From Streptomyces griseus subsp. griseus (lineage in GTDB: Bacteria > Actinomycetota > Actinomycetes > Streptomycetales > Streptomycetaceae), in contig NZ_JOJE01000033.1 of the NCBI RefSeq assembly GCF_000720255.1, forward strand, positions 1 to 64,000: a stretch of DNA of 64,000 bases, given 5' to 3'. The notes beneath the pieces are model-generated. The model did not search any database. It worked only from the letters and a program-made list of their open reading frames with translations, and was not told the origin of the DNA. The position numbers and the translations under genes were made by a program. Below are positions 25,052 through 35,312 of the stretch, piece after piece; the first letter of the stretch is position 1, and each line of letters begins with the position of its first letter.

Positions 25052-27115
25052 GTGAGCGACACCACCGATCTGATGGGCGCACGTGTCGAGGAGACCGCTG
25101 CCGCGCCCGCCACGGACGCCTCCGCGCCTGCCAGCGGTGCCGGCTCCCGGCGGCGCCGCGGTACCGGCCTCGAGGGCATGGTGCTGGCCGAGCTGCAGCA
25201 GGTCGCATCCGGCCTCGGAATCAGGGGCACCGCGCGCATGCGCAAGAGCCAGCTGATCGAGGTCATCAAGGAGGCGCAGGCGGGAGGGGGTGCCGCCCCG
25301 GCCGCGAAGGCCGAAGCCGCCGGCGAGACCAAGCCGAAGCGCCGCGCCACCTCCAAGGCCCGTACGGGCGAGGCCGCCGCCGAGAAGAAGGCGGAGAAGG
25401 CGGCTGACGCCCCCGCCGAGAAGGCCGTGGCCCAGCAGCAGATCGAGATCCCCGGCCAGCCGTCCCCCAAGGCCTCGGCCCCGGCCGAGCAGGGCGCCCC
25501 CGCCGCCGACGACGCCCCCGTGGAGCGCCGTCGCCGCCGCGCCACCGCCGACGCGGGCGCGCCGGCGAGCAGCGGCGCCGAGACCGTCGTCGCCGAGGCC
25601 AAGAGCGAGCCCAAGGCCGAGACCCCGGCCCAGCCGCAGGGTGACGCCAAGGCCGACGCGGACGGCGGCGAGGGCCGTCGCCGGGACCGCCGTGAGCGCG
25701 GCCGCGACCGCGGTGAGCGAAGTGACCGCGGTGAGCGCAGTGACCGCAGCGACCGCGGTGACCGCCGTAAGGGCGACGACCAGCAGGGTGGTCAGCAGCG
25801 CGGTCAGCAGCAGAGCCAGCAGCAGGGCGGCGGCCGTCAGGACCGCAACACCGGTCCGCAGGACGACGACGACTTCGACGGCGGACGCCGGGGCCGTCGC
25901 GGCCGCTACCGCGACCGCCGTGGCCGCCGTGGTCGCGACGACATCGCCTCCTCCGAGCCGCAGATCGCCGACGACGACGTCCTGATCCCCGTCGCGGGCA
26001 TCCTCGACATCCTCGACAACTACGCCTTCATCCGTACGTCGGGCTACCTGCCCGGGCCGAACGACGTGTACGTCTCCCTCGCCCAGGTCCGCAAGAACGG
26101 CCTGCGCAAGGGTGACCACATCACCGGCGCCGTGCGACAGCCCAAGGAGGGCGAGCGGCGCGAGAAGTTCAACGCGCTGGTGCGCCTGGACTCCGTCAAC
26201 GGCATGGCGCCCGAACACGGTCGTGGCCGACCGGAGTTCAACAAGCTCACGCCGCTGTACCCGCAGGACCGGCTCCGTCTGGAGACCGACCCGGGTGTGC
26301 TCACCACCCGCATCATCGACCTGGTCTCGCCGATCGGTAAGGGCCAGCGCGGTCTGATCGTGGCCCCGCCGAAGACCGGCAAGACCATGATCATGCAGGC
26401 GATCGCCAACGCGATCACGCACAACAACCCCGAGTGCCACCTGATGGTCGTCCTCGTCGACGAGCGTCCGGAAGAGGTCACCGACATGCAGCGGTCGGTC
26501 AAGGGCGAGGTCATCTCCTCGACCTTCGACCGTCCGGCCGAGGACCACACGACGGTCGCCGAGCTCGCCATCGAGCGTGCGAAGCGGCTGGTCGAGCTGG
26601 GCCACGACGTGGTCGTGCTGCTCGACTCGATCACGCGTCTGGGCCGTGCGTACAACCTGGCCGCGCCCGCTTCCGGTCGCATCCTGTCCGGTGGTGTCGA
26701 CTCGACCGCGCTGTACCCGCCGAAGCGGTTCTTCGGTGCGGCGCGCAACATCGAGGACGGCGGTTCGCTGACCATTCTGGCGACGGCTCTCGTCGACACC
26801 GGGTCCCGCATGGACGAGGTGATCTTCGAGGAGTTCAAGGGCACCGGCAACATGGAGCTCAAGCTCGACCGGAAGCTGGCCGACAAGCGGATCTTCCCGG
26901 CGGTGGACGTGGACGCGTCCGGTACCCGTAAGGAAGAGATCCTGCTCGGCAACGAGGAGCTCGCGGTCGTCTGGAAGCTGCGGCGGGTGCTGCACGCGCT
27001 GGACCAGCAGCAGGCGATCGAGCTGCTGCTGGACAAGATGAAGCAGACGAAGTCGAACGGCGAGTTCTTGATGCAGATCCAGAAGACGACGCCGACTCCG
27101 GGTAATGGTGACTAG
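25052..27115 (+). CDS. rho: Transcription termination factor Rho, actinobacterial long form
   Basis: A 687-residue RNA-dependent ATPase/helicase. Residues about 44-75 are the Rho N-terminal helical domain ([18 protein letters not shown]). Residues about 77-300 are a large low-complexity insertion, first Ala/Lys/Glu-rich, then Arg/Asp/Gly repeats ([19 protein letters not shown]). Then come the RNA-binding domain ([19 protein letters not shown]), Walker A (PPKTGKT, about residue 437) and [18 protein letters not shown] 25052 follows AAGGA. The insertion is typical of high-GC Gram-positives and adds RNA affinity in relatives. Confidence 0.97.
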   Translation: MSDTTDLMGARVEETAAAPATDASAPASGAGSRRRRGTGLEGMVLAELQQVASGLGIRGTARMRKSQLIEVIKEAQAGGGAAPAAKAEAAGETKPKRRATSKARTGEAAAEKKAEKAADAPAEKAVAQQQIEIPGQPSPKASAPAEQGAPAADDAPVERRRRRATADAGAPASSGAETVVAEAKSEPKAETPAQPQGDAKADADGGEGRRRDRRERGRDRGERSDRGERSDRSDRGDRRKGDDQQGGQQRGQQQSQQQGGGRQDRNTGPQDDDDFDGGRRGRRGRYRDRRGRRGRDDIASSEPQIADDDVLIPVAGILDILDNYAFIRTSGYLPGPNDVYVSLAQVRKNGLRKGDHITGAVRQPKEGERREKFNALVRLDSVNGMAPEHGRGRPEFNKLTPLYPQDRLRLETDPGVLTTRIIDLVSPIGKGQRGLIVAPPKTGKTMIMQAIANAITHNNPECHLMVVLVDERPEEVTDMQRSVKGEVISSTFDRPAEDHTTVAELAIERAKRLVELGHDVVVLLDSITRLGRAYNLAAPASGRILSGGVDSTALYPPKRFFGAARNIEDGGSLTILATALVDTGSRMDEVIFEEFKGTGNMELKLDRKLADKRIFPAVDVDASGTRKEEILLGNEELAVVWKLRRVLHALDQQQAIELLLDKMKQTKSNGEFLMQIQKTTPTPGNGD

Positions 27116-27206
27116 GCGCTCCGCTGGGAGAGCCGAAAGGTTGTAGGCGGCTGCGGCTGAGTCGTGGCTTGTCGCGCAGTGCCCCGCGCCCCTGGAGGGG
27201 CGCGTC

Positions 27207-27244
27207 GGGGCCGCCCCCTGATTGCAGGGGGCGGCCCCTTTTTT
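27207..27244 (+). terminator. Strong intrinsic terminator after rho
   Basis: GGGGCCGCCCCCTG, an ATTG loop and CAGGGGGCGGCCCC form a perfect 14-bp stem followed by TTTTTT. A smaller hairpin (GCGCCCC/GGGGCGC) precedes it. The rest of the 411-base gap to the next gene shows no gene. Confidence 0.95.
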
Positions 27245-27526
27245 GCTTGCCGGCTGCGAGATCTTTGCCACAGGAAGGTCGGGTGCGCGGCGCTCGGCGC
27301 AGTAGCGTCTCGGCGGGAAAAGGTGCAGGTGAGAGGGGCCTGAGGCCCGGTCGGCGACTACGGTGCGTGCACAATACTCCACAGGTCGGACACATTCCGT
27401 TGTGCAACCCTTTCCCGAGTTTCGCCGTCTGACCGGACGGAGTGACGATGGTGCGGTACAGGCGCCGACACACCAGGCCAGACCCTGACCGCAGGGGGTA
27501 ACCGACCGGACGAAACCGAGGAGCAC

Positions 27527-28657
27527 ATGTCTGCCGAGAGCACGCCGGGTCCCGGCATACCGGGCCACAGCACCGGCCCGCGTCACCGCGCCAAGGGCCA
27601 CCGTCGCAAGCCCAAGGGCCGGCGCAGAGGCCTGTTGGTCATGGCCTGGACGGCCGCGGGCATCGTCGTCCTCGGCGGCACCGGAGCCGGCTACCTGTAC
27701 TTCAAGCTCAACGGCAACATCAAGAGCGTCGACATCGACCAGGCCCTCGGCACCGACCGGCCCGAGAAGGCCGACAACGGCTCCGAGAACATCCTGGTCC
27801 TGGGCTCGGACACGCGCGCCGGCAGTAACAAGAAGATCGGTGGCGGCACCGACGACGGCAGCGCCCGCTCCGACACGGCGATGATCATCCACGTCTACAA
27901 GGGCCACCAGAAGGCCAGCGTGGTCTCCGTCCCGCGTGACACCCTCATCGACCGCCCCGCGTGCACCGACACCAAGGGCGACACCCACGACGCCGCGTCC
28001 GACGTGATGTTCAACTCCGCCTACACCACCGGTGGCGCCGCCTGCGCGGTGAAGACGGTGGAGTCCCTCACCGGCGTGCGGATGGACCACTACCTCGAGG
28101 TCGACTTCTCCGGCTTCCAGAAGCTCATCGACCAGCTCGGCGGCGTCGACATCACCACCACCAAGGACATCGACGACCCCGACAGCCACCTGAAGCTGAA
28201 GGCCGGCGAGCACACGCTCAACGGCAAACAGGCCCTCGGTCTGGTCCGCACCCGGCACGGCGTCGGCGACGGCTCCGACCTCGGCCGCATCCAGCTCCAG
28301 CAGGCCTTCATCAAGGCCCTGGTCAACCAGGTCAAGCACATAGGCCTCTTCAGCGACGGCACCAAGCTGTACGACCTGGCCAACACCGCCACCAAGGCCG
28401 TGACGACCGACTCCGACCTGGGCTCCCTGAACTCCCTGATGTCGTTCGCGAACGGCCTGAAGGGCATCAGCGCCTCGCACATGAACATGGTGACGATGCC
28501 GGTGCAGTACGACCCGGCCAACCCCAACCGGGTGCTCATGGAGAAGACCAAGGCGCAGCTGGTCTGGAACGCCCTGAAGAACGACAAGCCGATCCCGAAG
28601 AGCGCCACGAAGGGAACGGCCACCGGCGAGGCCGGCGGCGTCGTCAGCGGCTCCTGA
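27527..28657 (+). CDS. LytR-CpsA-Psr family cell-wall transferase
   Basis: A 376-residue protein: a basic cytoplasmic start rich in His, Arg and Lys, one membrane anchor at about residues 38-60 ([20 protein letters not shown]), then an extracellular LCP domain. [25 protein letters not shown] and [10 protein letters not shown] are its conserved phosphate/Arg motifs, and [20 protein letters not shown] follows later. LCP enzymes attach glycopolymers to peptidoglycan. ATG 27527 follows GAGGAGC. It is monocistronic by its surroundings. Confidence 0.9.
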   Translation: MSAESTPGPGIPGHSTGPRHRAKGHRRKPKGRRRGLLVMAWTAAGIVVLGGTGAGYLYFKLNGNIKSVDIDQALGTDRPEKADNGSENILVLGSDTRAGSNKKIGGGTDDGSARSDTAMIIHVYKGHQKASVVSVPRDTLIDRPACTDTKGDTHDAASDVMFNSAYTTGGAACAVKTVESLTGVRMDHYLEVDFSGFQKLIDQLGGVDITTTKDIDDPDSHLKLKAGEHTLNGKQALGLVRTRHGVGDGSDLGRIQLQQAFIKALVNQVKHIGLFSDGTKLYDLANTATKAVTTDSDLGSLNSLMSFANGLKGISASHMNMVTMPVQYDPANPNRVLMEKTKAQLVWNALKNDKPIPKSATKGTATGEAGGVVSGS

Positions 28658-28688
28658 GGGCCGCGCGGCGACCCTCGACGACCCACCG

Positions 28689-28714
28689 GGAACAAACGAG
28701 CGCACCCCCTGGTT
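28689..28714 (+). promoter_or_regulatory. Sigma-R-type promoter of rpmE
   Basis: GGAAC (28689-28693), 18 bases, GTT (28712-28714) fits the sigma-R consensus (GGAAT-N18/19-GTT) with one mismatch. It sits about 100 bases before rpmE. The S. coelicolor rpmE gene is a reported sigma-R target, which supports the call. Confidence 0.6.
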
Positions 28715-28817
28715 TTGGGGGATGGGCCCAGTCCTGGCAGACTGGTACGTCGGCTCCGGTTCACGCTTCCGCATCCCGCGGTCGCGACCCGGCGCCCTCC
28801 CGAAACTAGGAGACACC

Positions 28818-29042
28818 TTGAAGCGCGACATCCACCCCGAGTACGTCGAGACGCAGGTCAGCTGCACCTGTGGCGCGTCGTTCACCACCCGCAGCACCAT
28901 CGAGAGCGGCACCATCCGCGCCGAGGTCTGCTCCGAGTGCCACCCGTTCTACACGGGCAAGCAGAAGATCCTCGACACCGGTGGCCGTGTGGCCCGCTTC
29001 GAGGCCCGCTTCGGCAAGGCTGCCGCCGGCTCCAAGAAGTAG
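28818..29042 (+). CDS. rpmE: 50S ribosomal protein L31 (zinc-binding form)
   Basis: A 74-residue protein starting [20 protein letters not shown]16, C18, C37 and C40 (CTC and CSEC) form the zinc site of the C+ type L31, followed by [23 protein letters not shown] 28818 follows TAGGAGA; an upstream open frame to 28722 is not supported. The C+ form needs zinc and is a known target of thiol-stress control in Streptomyces. Confidence 0.95.
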   Translation: MKRDIHPEYVETQVSCTCGASFTTRSTIESGTIRAEVCSECHPFYTGKQKILDTGGRVARFEARFGKAAAGSKK

Positions 29043-29150
29043 CGAGCCCCTCTTCGCCGGTCCACGGCCGCGCGCTCTTCCGAGGCGTGCGCCGGGACCG
29101 GCGTTTTTGGTCGCCCGCCTTCCCTTCCCCCGCAGTACAGGAGCCGAAAG

Positions 29151-30227
29151 ATGTTCGAGGCCGTCGAGGAGCTCGTCGCCGAGCACGCCGACCTGGAGAA
29201 GAAGCTCGCCGACCCGTCGGTCCACTCCGACCAGGCCAACGCGCGCAAGCTGAACAAGCGCTACGCCGAGCTCACCCCGATCGTCGCCACGTACCGCTCC
29301 TGGAAGCAGACCGGCGACGACATGGAGACCGCGCGCGAACTCGCCGCCGACGACCCCGACTTCGCCGCCGAGGTCAAGGAACTGGACAAGCAGCGCGACG
29401 AGCTGACCGAGAAGCTCCGCCTCCTGCTCGTCCCGCGCGACCCGAACGACGACAAGGACGTCATCCTGGAGATCAAGGCGGGCGCGGGCGGCGACGAGTC
29501 CGCCCTGTTCGCCGGTGACCTCCTGCGGATGTACCTGCGCTACGCCGAGCGGGTCGGCTGGAAGACCGAGATCATCGACGCCACCGAGTCCGAGCTCGGC
29601 GGCTACAAGGACGTCCAGGTCGCCGTGAAGACCAAGGGCGGCCAGGGCGCCACCGAGCCCGGCCAGGGCGTGTGGGCCCGCCTGAAGTACGAGGGCGGCG
29701 TGCACCGCGTGCAGCGCGTCCCGGCGACGGAGTCCCAGGGCCGTATCCACACCTCCGCGGCCGGTGTCCTGGTCACCCCGGAGGCCGAGGAGGTGGACGT
29801 GGAGATCAACCCCAACGACCTCCGCATCGACGTCTACCGCTCCTCCGGACCCGGTGGCCAGTCCGTCAACACCACCGACTCCGCCGTGCGCATCACGCAC
29901 CTCCCGACCGGAGTCGTGGCCTCCTGCCAGAACGAGAAGAGCCAGCTGCAGAACAAGGAGCAGGCGATGCGTATCCTGCGCTCCAGGCTGCTCGCCGCGG
30001 CGCAGGAGGAGGCGGAGCGGGAGGCCGCGGACGCCCGCCGCAGCCAGGTCCGCACCGTAGACCGCTCCGAGAAGATCCGCACGTACAACTTCCCGGAGAA
30101 CCGCATCTCGGACCACCGCGTCGGATTCAAGTCGTACAACCTGGACCAGGTCCTGGACGGCGACCTCTACGCGGTGATCCAGGCCTGCGTCGACGCCGAC
30201 TCGGCGGCGAAGCTGGCCGCCGCGTAA
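29151..30227 (+). CDS. prfA: Peptide chain release factor 1
   Basis: A 358-residue class I release factor. [14 protein letters not shown] contains the PAT tripeptide that reads UAA and UAG, and SGPGGQSVN holds the GGQ catalytic loop (about residues 234-236). The N-terminal coiled domain and length are standard. prmC, whose product methylates the GGQ Gln, follows 44 bases downstream, a conserved pair. Confidence 0.97.
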   Translation: MFEAVEELVAEHADLEKKLADPSVHSDQANARKLNKRYAELTPIVATYRSWKQTGDDMETARELAADDPDFAAEVKELDKQRDELTEKLRLLLVPRDPNDDKDVILEIKAGAGGDESALFAGDLLRMYLRYAERVGWKTEIIDATESELGGYKDVQVAVKTKGGQGATEPGQGVWARLKYEGGVHRVQRVPATESQGRIHTSAAGVLVTPEAEEVDVEINPNDLRIDVYRSSGPGGQSVNTTDSAVRITHLPTGVVASCQNEKSQLQNKEQAMRILRSRLLAAAQEEAEREAADARRSQVRTVDRSEKIRTYNFPENRISDHRVGFKSYNLDQVLDGDLYAVIQACVDADSAAKLAAA

Positions 30228-30271
30228 GACGCGTAGGACACGTACGTACGAGTACGACACGGAGGACTTGC

Positions 30272-31117
30272 GTGAACCTGCTGCTCGCAGAGGTGGCCCA
30301 GGCCACCCAGCGGCTGGCCGACGCCGGCGTGCCCTCGCCGCGCAACGACGCGGAGGAGCTCGCCGCGTTCGTGCACGCCGTGAAGCGGGGCGAGTTGCAC
30401 TCCGTGAAGGACTCCGACTTCGACGCCCGGTACTGGGAGGTCGTCGCGCGCCGTGAACAGCGGGAGCCGCTGCAGCACATCACCGGGCGTGCCTTCTTCC
30501 GGTACCTGGAACTCCAGGTCGGGCCCGGCGTGTTCGTCCCGCGCCCGGAGACCGAGTCGGTCGTCGGATGGGCCATAGACGCCGTCCGCGCGATGGACGT
30601 CGTCGAGCCGCTGATCGTGGACCTGTGCACCGGCTCCGGCGCCATCGCGCTCGCCCTCGCCCAGGAGGTCCCGCGCTCCCGCGTGCACGCCGTGGAGCTG
30701 TCCGAGGACGCCCTGCGGTGGACCCGCAAGAACATGGAGGGGTCCAGGGTCGACCTGCGCCAGGGCGACGCCCGGGACGCCTTCCACGACCTCGACGGCC
30801 AGGTCGACCTCGTCATCTCCAACCCGCCGTACATCCCGCTCACCGAATGGGAGTACGTCGCTCCCGAGGCGCGGGACTACGACCCCGACCTGGCCCTGTT
30901 CTCGGGCGAGGACGGCCTCGACCTGATCCGCGGTCTGGAACGCACCGCACACCGGCTGCTGCGCCCCGGCGGTGTCGTCGTGATCGAACACGCGGACACC
31001 CAGGGCGGACAGGTCCCCTGGATCTTCACCGAGGAACGGGGCTGGGCCGACGCGGCCGACCACCCCGACCTCAACAACCGCCCGCGCTTCGCGACGGCCC
31101 GCAGGGCGATGCCGTGA
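30272..31117 (+). CDS. prmC: Release factor glutamine methyltransferase
   Basis: A 281-residue SAM-dependent enzyme that methylates the GGQ glutamine of RF1/RF2. VDLCTGSGAIALALAQEVP is the SAM-binding loop and ISNPPYIPL (about residues 182-190) the NPPY catalytic motif; VPRPETE precedes them as usual. GTG 30272 follows GGAGGA. Its stop overlaps a GTG that opens a 26-codon frame leading to sua5. Confidence 0.95.
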   Translation: MNLLLAEVAQATQRLADAGVPSPRNDAEELAAFVHAVKRGELHSVKDSDFDARYWEVVARREQREPLQHITGRAFFRYLELQVGPGVFVPRPETESVVGWAIDAVRAMDVVEPLIVDLCTGSGAIALALAQEVPRSRVHAVELSEDALRWTRKNMEGSRVDLRQGDARDAFHDLDGQVDLVISNPPYIPLTEWEYVAPEARDYDPDLALFSGEDGLDLIRGLERTAHRLLRPGGVVVIEHADTQGGQVPWIFTEERGWADAADHPDLNNRPRFATARRAMP

Positions 31118-31194
31118 ACGCGACCGCGACATTCGAGACCCCGACTTTCGACCCGCAGCACCCGCAGCAGTACGTGTACGAGGAGGCCCGCTAA
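31114..31194 (+). CDS. Possible 26-codon micro-ORF between prmC and sua5
   Basis: GTG 31114 overlaps the prmC stop (GTGA), and the TAA at 31192-31194 directly abuts the sua5 ATG. The peptide starts MNATATFETPTFDP and ends YVYEEAR. The Glu-Glu codons supply the GAGGAGG that serves as the sua5 ribosome binding site. Coupling at both ends suggests it is translated, perhaps only to carry ribosomes onward. No homologue is recognised, and it may simply be intergenic sequence. Confidence 0.4.
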   Translation: MNATATFETPTFDPQHPQQYVYEEAR

Positions 31195-31842
31195 ATGGCA
31201 CGGCGATACGACACCAACGACGCGACCGACCGCGTGACCGGTCTGCGTGAAGCCGCGTCCGCGGTCCGCCGTGGTGAACTGGTGGTCCTCCCCACCGACA
31301 CGGTGTACGGCATCGGCGCCGACGCGTTCACCAAGGAGGCCGTGAGCGACCTCCTCGACGCCAAGGGCCGGGGCCGCAACATGCCCACCCCTGTGCTGAT
31401 CGGCTCCCCGAACACGCTCCACGGTCTCGTCACCGACTTCTCCGAGCTGGCCTGGGAGCTCGTCGACGCGTTCTGGCCGGGCGCGCTGACGCTCGTCGCC
31501 AAGCACCAGCCGTCCCTCCAGTGGGACCTGGGGGACACCCGAGGCACGGTTGCCGTGCGCATGCCGCTGCACCCGGTCGCCATCGAGCTGCTGACGGAGG
31601 TCGGGCCGATGGCGGTCTCCTCCGCCAATCTCACCGGGCACCCCGCGCCGGAGAACTGTGACGCGGCGCAGGAGATGCTCGGGGACTCCGTCTCCGTCTA
31701 CCTCGACGGGGGGCCGACGCCCGGCAACGTGCCGTCGTCGATCGTCGACGTCACGCGTGAGGTGCCGCTGCTGCTGCGCGCGGGCGCGATCTCGGCGGAC
31801 GAGCTGCGGAAGGTCGTACCCGACCTCGAGGTGGCGAATTGA
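31195..31842 (+). CDS. L-threonylcarbamoyladenylate synthase (Sua5/YrdC)
   Basis: A 215-residue enzyme that makes threonylcarbamoyl-AMP for the t6A modification of tRNAs. LVVLPTDTVYGIGADA is the YrdC substrate motif, FWPGALTLVAKH and VAVRMPLHPVAIEL follow, and VSSANLTGHPAP closes the site. Its length is short for Sua5, so the extra Sua5 domain is lacking and a TsaC-like form is more apt. Its end overlaps the next gene by four bases. Confidence 0.92.
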   Translation: MARRYDTNDATDRVTGLREAASAVRRGELVVLPTDTVYGIGADAFTKEAVSDLLDAKGRGRNMPTPVLIGSPNTLHGLVTDFSELAWELVDAFWPGALTLVAKHQPSLQWDLGDTRGTVAVRMPLHPVAIELLTEVGPMAVSSANLTGHPAPENCDAAQEMLGDSVSVYLDGGPTPGNVPSSIVDVTREVPLLLRAGAISADELRKVVPDLEVAN

Positions 31843-32516
31843 CAGCCCCTGACACGGGGCGTGGCATAGGCAGCGGGGAGCGTACGGCGGAGGAAACGAC
31901 CACTTTCGGGTTTCCGCGCGACAGCTTCCGCATCCTCCACGTCAGTACCGGCAACGTGTGCCGCTCGCCGATCACCGAGCGGCTGACCCGGCATTTCGTG
32001 TCGCAGCGGCTCGGGGTGCTGGGCGGCGGGCTGATCGTGGAGAGCGCGGGTACCTGGGGTCATGAGGGCGCGCCGATGGAGGCGAACGCGGAGGCGGTGC
32101 TGGCGGAGTTCGGGGCGGACACGTCGGGGTTCGTGGGGCGGGAGCTGCTCGACGAGCACGTCATCATGGCGGACCTGGTGCTGACGGCCACGCGGGACCA
32201 TCGGGCGCAGGTGATCTCCATGGGGCATTCGGCGGGGCTGCGGACGTTCACGCTGAAGGAGTTCACGCGGCTGGTGAAGGCGATCGACCCGGCGACGTTG
32301 CCTCCGCTGGAGGACGGGGTGGTGGCTCGGGCCCGGGCGTTGGTGCGGGCCGCCGCCGCGTTGCGGGGGTGGCTGCTGGCGCCCACGGCCGAGGCGGACG
32401 AGGTGTATGACCCGTACGGGGCGCCGTTGCCGTTCTTCCGGTCGGTGGGGGACGAGATACATCAGGCGCTGGATCCGGTGGTGACCGCGTTGACCGGGGT
32501 GGCGGCGCGGGCGTAG
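31839..32516 (+). CDS. Low-molecular-weight phosphatase-fold protein with Ser in place of catalytic Cys
   Basis: A 225-residue protein starting at TTG 31839. HVSTGNVCRSPITERL aligns with the LMW-PTP P-loop (V-C-x-G-N-x-C-R-S-P), but residue 36, the nucleophilic Cys of C-x5-R, is Ser. The loop Arg (42), Ser 43 and the later DPYG general-acid motif (near residue 191) are kept. The chemistry needs the thiolate, so the protein may bind phosphotyrosine, arsenate or another ligand without turnover. It is coupled to sua5. I recall similar Ser variants in other Streptomyces, so this is not a sequencing error by default. Confidence 0.8.
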   Translation: MTAPDTGRGIGSGERTAEETTTFGFPRDSFRILHVSTGNVCRSPITERLTRHFVSQRLGVLGGGLIVESAGTWGHEGAPMEANAEAVLAEFGADTSGFVGRELLDEHVIMADLVLTATRDHRAQVISMGHSAGLRTFTLKEFTRLVKAIDPATLPPLEDGVVARARALVRAAAALRGWLLAPTAEADEVYDPYGAPLPFFRSVGDEIHQALDPVVTALTGVAARA

Positions 32517-32597
32517 GGCCGCTGTTCCACTGCCGGGCGGGGGTGGCCCCCGCGGCCTACATTGGTCGTACGTCACCGGCGACGTTCGGAGCACACC

Positions 32598-33836
32598 ATG
32601 ACGGTCAGCCCTGCCCTCGAGGCCGACATCCTGCGGCAGCGGGATCCTGAGCTCGCGGACGTGCTGCTGGGGGAGCGGGAGCGGCAGTCGACGACGTTGC
32701 AGTTGATCGCCGCGGAGAACTTCTGCTCGCCGGCGGTGCTCGCGGCGCTCGGCTCGCCGCTCGCGAACAAGTACGCGGAAGGGTATCCGGGCGCCCGGCA
32801 CCACGGTGGCTGCGAGATCGTCGACGTCGCGGAGAGCATCGCCGTGTCGCGCGCGAAGGCCCTGTTCGGGGCCGAGCACGCCAACGTGCAGGCGCACTCC
32901 GGGTCCTCCGCCGTCCTCGCCGCGTACGCGGTCCTGTTGCGCCCAGGGGACACCGTCCTCGCGCTCGGGCTGCCGTACGGCGGACATCTCACGCATGGCT
33001 CGCCCGCGAACTTCTCCGGCCGCTGGTTCGACTTCGTGGGGTACGGCGTCGACGCGGAGAGCGGGCTCATCGACTACGAGCAGGTGCGGACGCTGGCCCG
33101 CAACCACCGGCCCAAGGCGATCGTGTGCGGGTCGATCGCCTACCCACGCCACATCGAATACGCCCTGTTCCGGGAGATCGCCGACGAGGTCGGGGCCTAT
33201 CTCATCGCCGACGCGGCGCACCCGATCGGGCTGGTCGCCGGGGGAGCGGCGCCCAGTCCGGTGCCGTACGCCGACATCGTGTGCGCCACCACGCACAAGG
33301 TGCTGCGCGGGCCGCGCGGCGGGATGCTCCTGTGCGGCTCCGAACTGGCCGAGCGGGTGGACCGGGCCGTGTTCCCCTTCACTCAAGGCGGGGCTCAGAT
33401 GCACACCATCGCCGCCAAGGCCGTCGCGTTCGGGGAGGCGGCAACTCCGGCGTTCGCGGTGTACGCCCATCAGGTGGTCGCCAATGCGAGGGTTCTCGCC
33501 GACCGTCTCGCGGCCGAGGGGCTGGCGGTCACCACCGGCGGGACCGACACCCACCTCATCACCGTCGACCCCGCGCCCCTCGGTGTCGAGGGGCGCGCCG
33601 CGCGCGGGCGGCTCGCCGCCGCCGGGATCGTGCTGGACTGCTGTGCCCTGCCCCATGACTCCGCCCGCGGCCTGCGGCTGGGCACCGCGGCGCTGACCAC
33701 GCAGGGCATGGGGGAGCGGGAGATGGAGCGCGTCGCGGCGCTGCTGGCCGGCGTGCTGCGGGAGGACGTGGAGGCCAAGCGCGCACGTGAAGAAGTGCGG
33801 GATCTCACTGGGGGATTTCCGCCGTATCCCCGCTGA
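32598..33836 (+). CDS. glyA: Serine hydroxymethyltransferase
   Basis: A 412-residue PLP enzyme converting serine to glycine with transfer of a C1 unit to tetrahydrofolate. LQLIAAENFCSP and NKYAEGYPGARHHGGCE are folate/PLP-binding motifs, and CATTHKVLRGPRGG holds the PLP Lys (about residue 234). ATG 32598 is preferred over an upstream open frame. The LAAAGIVLDCCALP segment differs from the usual glyA consensus, so it may be a second SHMT paralogue. Streptomyces often encode more than one. Confidence 0.88.
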   Translation: MTVSPALEADILRQRDPELADVLLGERERQSTTLQLIAAENFCSPAVLAALGSPLANKYAEGYPGARHHGGCEIVDVAESIAVSRAKALFGAEHANVQAHSGSSAVLAAYAVLLRPGDTVLALGLPYGGHLTHGSPANFSGRWFDFVGYGVDAESGLIDYEQVRTLARNHRPKAIVCGSIAYPRHIEYALFREIADEVGAYLIADAAHPIGLVAGGAAPSPVPYADIVCATTHKVLRGPRGGMLLCGSELAERVDRAVFPFTQGGAQMHTIAAKAVAFGEAATPAFAVYAHQVVANARVLADRLAAEGLAVTTGGTDTHLITVDPAPLGVEGRAARGRLAAAGIVLDCCALPHDSARGLRLGTAALTTQGMGEREMERVAALLAGVLREDVEAKRAREEVRDLTGGFPPYPR

Positions 33837-33965
33837 ACGGGGGTAGGCGCGCATCCGTACACAGCCACACGTGCAACCATCGTCGATACCCGGAAGTCCC
33901 CAACCATATGCAGCCGTCGCTAGGGTGTGGGGCTGAGATGGCCAGCGAGACCTGTGGGGAAGCCC

Positions 33966-35312
33966 GTGCGTGAATACCTGCTGACGCTCTGCATCACGGC
34001 CGCGGTGACGTATCTGCTGACAGGGCCGGTACGGAAGTTCGCGATCGTGGCCGGAGCGATGCCGGAGATCCGGGCACGTGACGTGCACCGGGAGCCCACT
34101 CCGCGGCTCGGCGGGATCGCGATGTTCTTCGGCCTGTGCGCGGGCCTGCTCGTCGCCGACCACCTCACCAACCTCAACGAGGTCTTCGAGAAGTCGAACG
34201 AGCCGCGCGCGCTGCTGTCCGGGGCGGCGCTGATCTGGCTGATCGGTGTCCTCGACGACAAGTTCGAGATCGACGCCCTGATCAAGCTGGGCGGCCAGAT
34301 GATCGCCGCCGGTGTGATGGTCGTGCAGGGTCTGACGATCCTGTGGCTGCCGATCCCCGGAGTCGGCACGGTCGCGCTGACGCAGTGGCAGGGCACGCTG
34401 CTCACGGTCGCGCTGGTCGTCATCACGATCAACGCGGTCAACTTCGTGGACGGCCTCGACGGCCTCGCCGCCGGCATGGTGTGCATCGCCGCGGCCGCGT
34501 TCTTCATGTACGCCTACCGCATCTGGTACTCGTACGGCATCGAATCGGCTGCCCCGGCCACACTGTTCGCGGCGATCCTGATGGGCATGTGCCTGGGCTT
34601 CCTGCCGCACAACATGCACCCCGCGCGGATCTTCATGGGCGACTCGGGCTCGATGCTGATCGGCCTGGTGCTGGCGGCCGGCGCGATCTCCGTCACCGGG
34701 CAGGTCGACCCGGACGTGATGAACATGTTCTCCAAGTCGGAGCGGGCCACCGTGCACCAGATGGTGCCGGTCTACATCCCGCTGGTGATGCCGCTGACGA
34801 TCATCGCGATCCCGGCCGCCGACCTGATCCTCGCCATCGTGCGGCGCACCTGGCGCGGTCAGTCGCCGTTCGCCGCGGACCGCGGGCACCTGCACCACCG
34901 GCTCCTGGAGATCGGGCACTCGCACAGCCGCGCGGTGCTGATCATGTACTTCTGGTCGGCGCTGATCGCGTTCGGCGCGCTCGCCTACTCCGTCAACTCG
35001 GCGTCCATGTGGATCGTCCTGGGCGTCGTCGTCCTCAGCGCGATCGGTCTCGCGCTGCTCCTGCTGCCGCGCTTCACGCCGCGCGCGCCGCGCTGGGCCG
35101 AGCACTTCGTGCCGCCGCGCTACCGCCGCCGCCGGGCCGCCGTCGCGGCGGCGCGGGAGTCGGCGCGGGAGGCGGTGCCTGCGGCCGTGCCGGCCGCCTC
35201 GGTGGTCGTGGCGGAGGGGAACACGGAAGAGCAGCGCACGCCCGTTGTGGCAGGAGTGTCCGGAGTCAACGGAGCGACTGCTGTGGGCCCCCGTTCACGG
35301 CTCCCAAGGTAA
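33966..35312 (+). CDS. WecA/MraY-family glycosyl-1-phosphate transferase
   Basis: A 448-residue membrane enzyme with about ten hydrophobic segments. HREPTPRLGGIAMF, VLDDKFEID, NFVDGLDGLAAG, FMGDSGSMLIG and GHLHHRLLEIGHSH are the catalytic and substrate motifs of UDP-GlcNAc:polyprenyl-phosphate transferases. The C-terminal 60 residues are a soluble Ala/Val-rich tail. GTG 33966 follows GGGGAAG. It probably starts a teichoic or arabinogalactan-like linkage unit. It precedes the ATP synthase operon in the conserved actinobacterial order. Confidence 0.9.
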   Translation: MREYLLTLCITAAVTYLLTGPVRKFAIVAGAMPEIRARDVHREPTPRLGGIAMFFGLCAGLLVADHLTNLNEVFEKSNEPRALLSGAALIWLIGVLDDKFEIDALIKLGGQMIAAGVMVVQGLTILWLPIPGVGTVALTQWQGTLLTVALVVITINAVNFVDGLDGLAAGMVCIAAAAFFMYAYRIWYSYGIESAAPATLFAAILMGMCLGFLPHNMHPARIFMGDSGSMLIGLVLAAGAISVTGQVDPDVMNMFSKSERATVHQMVPVYIPLVMPLTIIAIPAADLILAIVRRTWRGQSPFAADRGHLHHRLLEIGHSHSRAVLIMYFWSALIAFGALAYSVNSASMWIVLGVVVLSAIGLALLLLPRFTPRAPRWAEHFVPPRYRRRRAAVAAARESAREAVPAAVPAASVVVAEGNTEEQRTPVVAGVSGVNGATAVGPRSRLPR

